Source of the DNA: an uncultured Neglectibacter sp. | GTDB taxonomy: Bacteria > Bacillota > Clostridia > Oscillospirales > Acutalibacteraceae | Assembly (NCBI GenBank): GCA_904419785.1 | Contig: CAJFSY010000006.1 | Location: forward strand, 1 to 64,000 | Reading direction: 5' to 3' | Length of the DNA stretch: 64,000 nucleotides | In this document: in pieces, positions 60,798 through 64,000 of the stretch | How positions within the stretch are numbered: position 1 is the stretch's first letter | Layout: every line of letters begins with the position of its first letter | Program-made: the position numbers and the translations under genes | Notes under the pieces: model-generated | What the model was told of the DNA's origin: nothing | Databases searched by the model: none | What the model saw: the letters and a program-made list of their open reading frames with translations, nothing else

Positions 60798-61805
60798 CTA
60801 CTCACTCCTTCTCTCGGCCCGATAGCAAACCTCATCTATCTTAACCGCCATATTTTTTTTGTAAGTTCCCATGCGCCCAGTAAACCAGTTATACCCGCCA
60901 ATCTCCAAAAATATGGGGCTATCTTTCGGCTGTCCCAGGTCTATTACATCTCCCACATTTAAGTGGAAAATATCGCTAAGTGTCATCTCGGCCGTGCCCA
61001 GTTCGGCAACTACTTCCAAGCTGGATTCCCGCAACTGATCGAAGATCTCCTCAGAGTTATCCTCATCCGAAATCTTTCTCACCGGGTTATCCCGGTTGAT
61101 CTCGCCAAAGATGTTCGTCAGCATCATGCCCGGAAGCACAATGCTCAACCGGCCGGAGCTTTCGCTAAACTGCACTTTCATGTCAACGATCACCACGATC
61201 TCGTCCAGCCCGATCAGCTGCACGAGGGTAGGGTTGACTTCTGTGCGGTTGTATTTAAAATCGATGGAAATGTAGTTTTCCCAGCTCACGCCCATCACCG
61301 ATACCAGGTCTGAAACAATGTTTTCAAAAAGCTTCAGCTCCAGGTCCGTATAGGTGTAATCGGCGCCAGGGACATAATCCATGTGGCCTTCGCCGCCCAT
61401 CATGCGGTCCATCATACACAGTCCCAATGAAGTGGACAAGTGGAGCAGCGCCGGGGATTCCTCCGGCTTCTCCTTCACTTGAGCACTTATTAACGCCAAT
61501 ACGTCGCCATCTGTCAAAGCGTTGGAAAATTCATAATACCGCTGTTCTTCCACACTTTCCACCATAACTTCGCAAGTTGTGTGGAACAGTGTGTTTATCC
61601 GTGAATTGATCACCCGGGTATAGTTCTCAAAAATGCCGCTGAGCATTTTAATACGGTCTTTTGTGAATTTTCTGGGACTTTTAAAGTCATACTTGCGGTA
61701 AGACTTTTTCTGTGATTCTTCCGGCGACTGATCCAGATTCTTTTCACCACTGCGCACCGCGTTTAACAGCGCGTCAATTTGGCTTTGTGAAAGTACTTCT
61801 GACAT
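60798..61805 (-). CDS. fliM: Flagellar motor switch protein FliM
   Basis: 335 residues. The N-terminal CheY-P-binding peptide SEVLSQSQIDALLNAV (2-17), a CheC-like middle domain with GEGHMDYVPGADYTY, and the C-terminal SpoA domain (LNVGDVIDLGQPKDSPIFLEI). FliM makes the C-ring of the motor with FliG and FliY and binds CheY-P. It lies 54 bases after motB; fliL, which usually comes between them, is absent. Confidence 0.96.
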   Translation of the reverse strand: MSEVLSQSQIDALLNAVRSGEKNLDQSPEESQKKSYRKYDFKSPRKFTKDRIKMLSGIFENYTRVINSRINTLFHTTCEVMVESVEEQRYYEFSNALTDGDVLALISAQVKEKPEESPALLHLSTSLGLCMMDRMMGGEGHMDYVPGADYTYTDLELKLFENIVSDLVSVMGVSWENYISIDFKYNRTEVNPTLVQLIGLDEIVVIVDMKVQFSESSGRLSIVLPGMMLTNIFGEINRDNPVRKISDEDNSEEIFDQLRESSLEVVAELGTAEMTLSDIFHLNVGDVIDLGQPKDSPIFLEIGGYNWFTGRMGTYKKNMAVKIDEVCYRAERRSE

Positions 61806-61859
61806 AAGAGCTCATCTCACCTACCCCTTACCGCAAATTTATATTCTTGTGAAATCATT

Positions 61860-62717
61860 TTATTGCGACGCCTCCGATTGTGATTCTACAGACTCCCGGG
61901 AGGCTTCGCCGCCGGTGGTGCTTCCTCCGGCTGTATTTGCTTCACCTTTTTCGGTGTAATATTCCTTAACACTGTCTCTCAATTCGCCGTTGCCCAAATC
62001 GCGGCTGCTGATAATCATTTCCACGCGTCTGTTTTGGGCTCTTCCCTCTTCTGTGTCATTGCTGGCCACAGGTCTCCACTGGCCATAACCCTCGCTGATC
62101 ATACGAGCGGGGTCTACTGTGCAATGCTCTTGGATATACGCCAGAGCGTTGGCCGCCCGCTGAGCGGACAGAACACGGTCTACAAACACAGTGTTGGGCT
62201 TATCGGGATTCGCCTGGGCCGTATGTCCCAGCACCCGCACCTCATCGATCGAATCGGCCGAATGAGACAACATCGCGCCTACGTTTTCCAAAATAGGCTT
62301 GCTTTCTTCTCGTAAAGTCCAATCGTCTCCATCAAAGAAAACCGACTGGTTAAACGTAACGAAAACTTTTCCTTCTCCTTTTGTTACCGATATGTTGCTT
62401 TGCATACCGATACTCTCTACATAAGTTACAAGCTCTTCATACAGGTTAGCCAGGTTCTGATCGGGGATGGCCGGTGCCATCCCCACACCAGAGCCGTCGT
62501 CCGTATTGGGGTCCGCGTTGGGACCATCGTTGCCGCTGGTCTCTGTAATGGTCTTTAACGCGTCCGGATTAAAACTCATCACCAGTGCTTTCCAGTTATC
62601 CTCGCTAATGGTGGACATGGAATATAGCAGCACGAAAAAGCACAGCAGCAGCGTTACCATATCGCCGTATGTATCCATCCAACTGGCGCCGCCGCCTGTA
62701 TTTTTCTTTCTCCGCAT
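61860..62717 (-). CDS. motB: Stator protein MotB
   Basis: 285 residues. One TM helix (about 19-38) containing D19, the ion-carrying aspartate, in WMDTYGDMVTLLLCFFVLL. The periplasmic OmpA-like peptidoglycan-binding domain (about 100-250) includes NPDKPNTVFVDRVLSAQRA and EGYGQWRPVASN. The residues following D19 (FFVLLYSMS) resemble the Na+-type MotS/PomB more than H+-type MotB; this is a hint only. It follows motA by 44 bases. Confidence 0.95.
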   Translation of the reverse strand: MRRKKNTGGGASWMDTYGDMVTLLLCFFVLLYSMSTISEDNWKALVMSFNPDALKTITETSGNDGPNADPNTDDGSGVGMAPAIPDQNLANLYEELVTYVESIGMQSNISVTKGEGKVFVTFNQSVFFDGDDWTLREESKPILENVGAMLSHSADSIDEVRVLGHTAQANPDKPNTVFVDRVLSAQRAANALAYIQEHCTVDPARMISEGYGQWRPVASNDTEEGRAQNRRVEMIISSRDLGNGELRDSVKEYYTEKGEANTAGGSTTGGEASRESVESQSEASQ

Positions 62718-62761
62718 CGATACTCAACTCCTTGAGCGCTCCTGTTTTCCCTTACTTTTCT

Positions 62762-63601
62762 TTACTTTTTAGAACGGCGGCCTTTTGTCTTAGAGCCACC
62801 CTCTACCTCATCGCGCTGCTGCTGGTTCATAAAGGTCAATAACTTCTCCCGCAAAAACTTGGGGTTTTCACCGGATTGAATAGACATAATGCCTTCCACG
62901 ATGATCATCTTACACAGCACTTCTTCCGCGTCGCGAGCACGCAAATTGCTGGCGATGGGGGTAAAGATCATATGGGCCAAGACAACACCATAAAGCGTGG
63001 TGATCAATGCTGTACCCATGTCAGCACCAATAGAACTGGAACCTCCATCTTCCAAATTCATATTTTTCAACATGTTGATCAAACCGACCAAAGTACCCAA
63101 CATACCAAACGCAGGCGCTACCGAGGACGCTCTATCGTACATTGCGGCTACATCCTCATGCCGGGAGGACATGCAGTCTATGTCGTTTTCCAGAATGCCT
63201 CTTACCTTATCAGGGTCATTAGCATCCACGATCAACATGATCGCTTGGCGGAAAAAGGGATCTTCCTGATCATTGGCTTTCTCTTCCAAAGAGAGCAATC
63301 CGTTTTTCCGGGCAATCTGCGCCAACTCTACCAGCTGGTCGATGTAATACATAGGATCGAACCGCTTGGTGTTGAACATGATCTTAAAATGCTTAGGCAC
63401 AGACCGAAGCATCTTTCCAGGAAAGCTGGACACGATCACCGCAAGGGTACATCCCAACACAATCAGAACACTGGAAAAATCATAGAAGTTCCCTATCTGG
63501 TCTGGGGTGAACACGATGGCCATGTTCTCTGTTTTTGTCATCATGCCGAACAGCATAAAAGCGATTGATACAACTAAGCCAATGATATAGGTCAAATTCA
63601 T
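62762..63601 (-). CDS. motA: Stator protein MotA
   Basis: 279 residues with four TM helices. The large cytoplasmic loop contains the charged residues that contact FliG (LAQIARKNGLLSLEEKAND), and PAFGMLGTLVGLINMLKN is the TM3 signature with the conserved proline. With MotB it forms the ion channel that turns the motor. The C-terminal tail is Lys/Arg-rich (SKTKGRRSKK). It lies 56 bases after flbD. Confidence 0.96.
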   Translation of the reverse strand: MNLTYIIGLVVSIAFMLFGMMTKTENMAIVFTPDQIGNFYDFSSVLIVLGCTLAVIVSSFPGKMLRSVPKHFKIMFNTKRFDPMYYIDQLVELAQIARKNGLLSLEEKANDQEDPFFRQAIMLIVDANDPDKVRGILENDIDCMSSRHEDVAAMYDRASSVAPAFGMLGTLVGLINMLKNMNLEDGGSSSIGADMGTALITTLYGVVLAHMIFTPIASNLRARDAEEVLCKMIIVEGIMSIQSGENPKFLREKLLTFMNQQQRDEVEGGSKTKGRRSKK

Positions 63602-63657
63602 GATCCCGCACTCCCTACGAAGGCAAAGGCTATGCCCAAATTTTTAAGTCTCCTCTT

Positions 63658-63873
63658 TTAGCGGCGATCCACCACTGTGATCTCCCGGTGGATATCCATG
63701 ACTTTCGCGTTATACTGCGCGATCTTTTCAACGATTTCTTCCGCTCTTTCTAAAACCAAATAATAGTCATGGTTCATCATAACAACCTTGGATTCCGGTA
63801 TCATTTCGATACACTCAATTTGCAGGTGGTTGACTAGAAACGACTCCCCGTTTCGTTTTGTAAGAACAATCAA
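63658..63873 (-). CDS. flbD: FlbD family protein
   Basis: 71 residues, with the FlbD opening MIVLTKRNGESFLVNHLQIE and a helical C-terminus. This small family lies between flgE and motA in Firmicute flagellar operons, and its biochemical role is not well defined. It follows the flgE end after 106 bases that include the hairpin at 63915-63937. Confidence 0.9.
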   Translation of the reverse strand: MIVLTKRNGESFLVNHLQIECIEMIPESKVVMMNHDYYLVLERAEEIVEKIAQYNAKVMDIHREITVVDRR

Positions 63874-63914
63874 GTTGCAACCCGCCTTTCAAAAATATAA
63901 ATCAAGGCACGCCG

Positions 63915-63937
63915 GGGACGCGGACTTTCCGCGTCCC
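63915..63937 (-). repeat. Perfect hairpin between flgE and flbD
   Basis: GGGACGCGG and CCGCGTCCC (9 bp) with a 5-base loop. No T-run follows on the minus strand, so it is not a standard terminator. It may be an mRNA processing or stability element that separates the output of hook and stator genes within the operon. Confidence 0.6.
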
Positions 63938-63979
63938 AAGCGCTCCTCAAATCTATATCATTCTATTGCCCGCGCTCTA

Positions 63980-64000
63980 TCAGCGCTTCATGTTTACCAA
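63980..64000 (-). CDS. flgE: Flagellar hook protein FlgE, last codons (partial)
   Basis: The window edge cuts a gene on the minus strand whose last six codons read LVNMKR followed by TGA at 63980-63982. A short hydrophobic-basic end of this kind is typical of FlgE, and flgE is the normal gene before flbD in this operon. The rest lies outside the window, so the call depends on context. Confidence 0.45.
   Translation of the reverse strand: MVNMKR

Overview
The window is chromosomal DNA from an anaerobic, motile, Gram-positive-type bacterium of the Clostridia, probably a gut-associated member of the Oscillospirales or a related order. This assignment is inferred from the gene content: two SLH-domain surface proteins, a Bacillus/Clostridium-type chemotaxis set (CheC, CheD, CheV and a FliY with two phosphatase domains), FliW-CsrA control of flagellin, a bacteriohemerythrin, an EFR1-type flavodoxin-ferredoxin, and roughly 50% GC. 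Most of the 64 kb is a motility and chemotaxis island. No rRNA, tRNA or CRISPR array was recognised.

Layout. 0-1.4 kb: decayed mobile-element DNA (a relaxase fragment beside an oriT-like hairpin, and a frameshifted GNAT acetyltransferase). 1.4-11.5 kb, minus strand: a FliK-like protein, a short FlhB-like protein (FlhX/YlqH), a PilZ protein, then two large SLH surface proteins. 11.6-16.1 kb, plus: cheA-cheW-cheR-cheB, ended by a terminator. 16.3-23.6 kb, plus: flgM-flgN-flgK-flgL-yviE-fliW-csrA-yjfB, then flagellin behind its own sigma-D-like promoter and a leader hairpin suited to CsrA binding. 23.6-30.7 kb, plus: seven genes between two terminators: a sulfotransferase-like protein, APS kinase, ATP sulfurylase, a small HTH protein, a CPA-type cation/proton antiporter, a truncated pyruvate-kinase-like protein and a PHP-domain phosphoesterase. 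30.8-39.2 kb: hemerythrin, a stand-alone Clp-type AAA+ ATPase, a lipoprotein, an FtsA-like protein with an extended C-terminus, a methyl-accepting chemotaxis protein, an FtsE-like ATPase and a C39-like peptidase. 39.3-42.6 kb, minus: fliD-fliS and a FliT-like gene. 42.8-45.7 kb, plus: an orphan ParA, an acidic protein ending in a ComFB domain, and the EFR1 protein. 45.8-64 kb, minus: a second chemoreceptor, a degenerate EAL-HDOD protein, and the downstream part of the large fla/che operon, which reads in transcription order flgE (last codons)-flbD-motA-motB-fliM-fliY-cheY-fliO-fliP-fliQ-fliR-flhB-flhA-sigD-two rod genes-cheC-cheD-cheV.

How it works together. The export gate, switch, stator and rod genes lie in the large minus-strand operon, which also encodes sigma-D. 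Sigma-D-like promoters (TTAT or TTAA, 15 nt, then a close match to GCCGATAT) are visible ahead of cheA, flgM and flagellin, and probably fliD. FlgM restrains sigma-D until the hook is complete, and FliW/CsrA then tune flagellin translation. Adaptation uses CheR/CheB, CheD/CheC and CheV.

The most unusual part is the seven-gene cluster directly after flagellin. Two genes are clear PAPS-synthesis enzymes. The first gene looks like a divergent, TPR-containing sulfotransferase, and the last belongs to a superfamily with members that hydrolyse 3',5'-nucleotide bisphosphates such as the PAP by-product. I infer a dedicated sulfation module, with flagellin, a flagellar glycan or a surface polymer as possible acceptors. 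I know of no description of this arrangement, but I could not search for one. Other notable points: flhF/flhG are absent between flhA and sigD while an orphan ParA lies nearby; FliY carries two extra copies of a CheY-docking-like motif; fliL is missing between motB and fliM.
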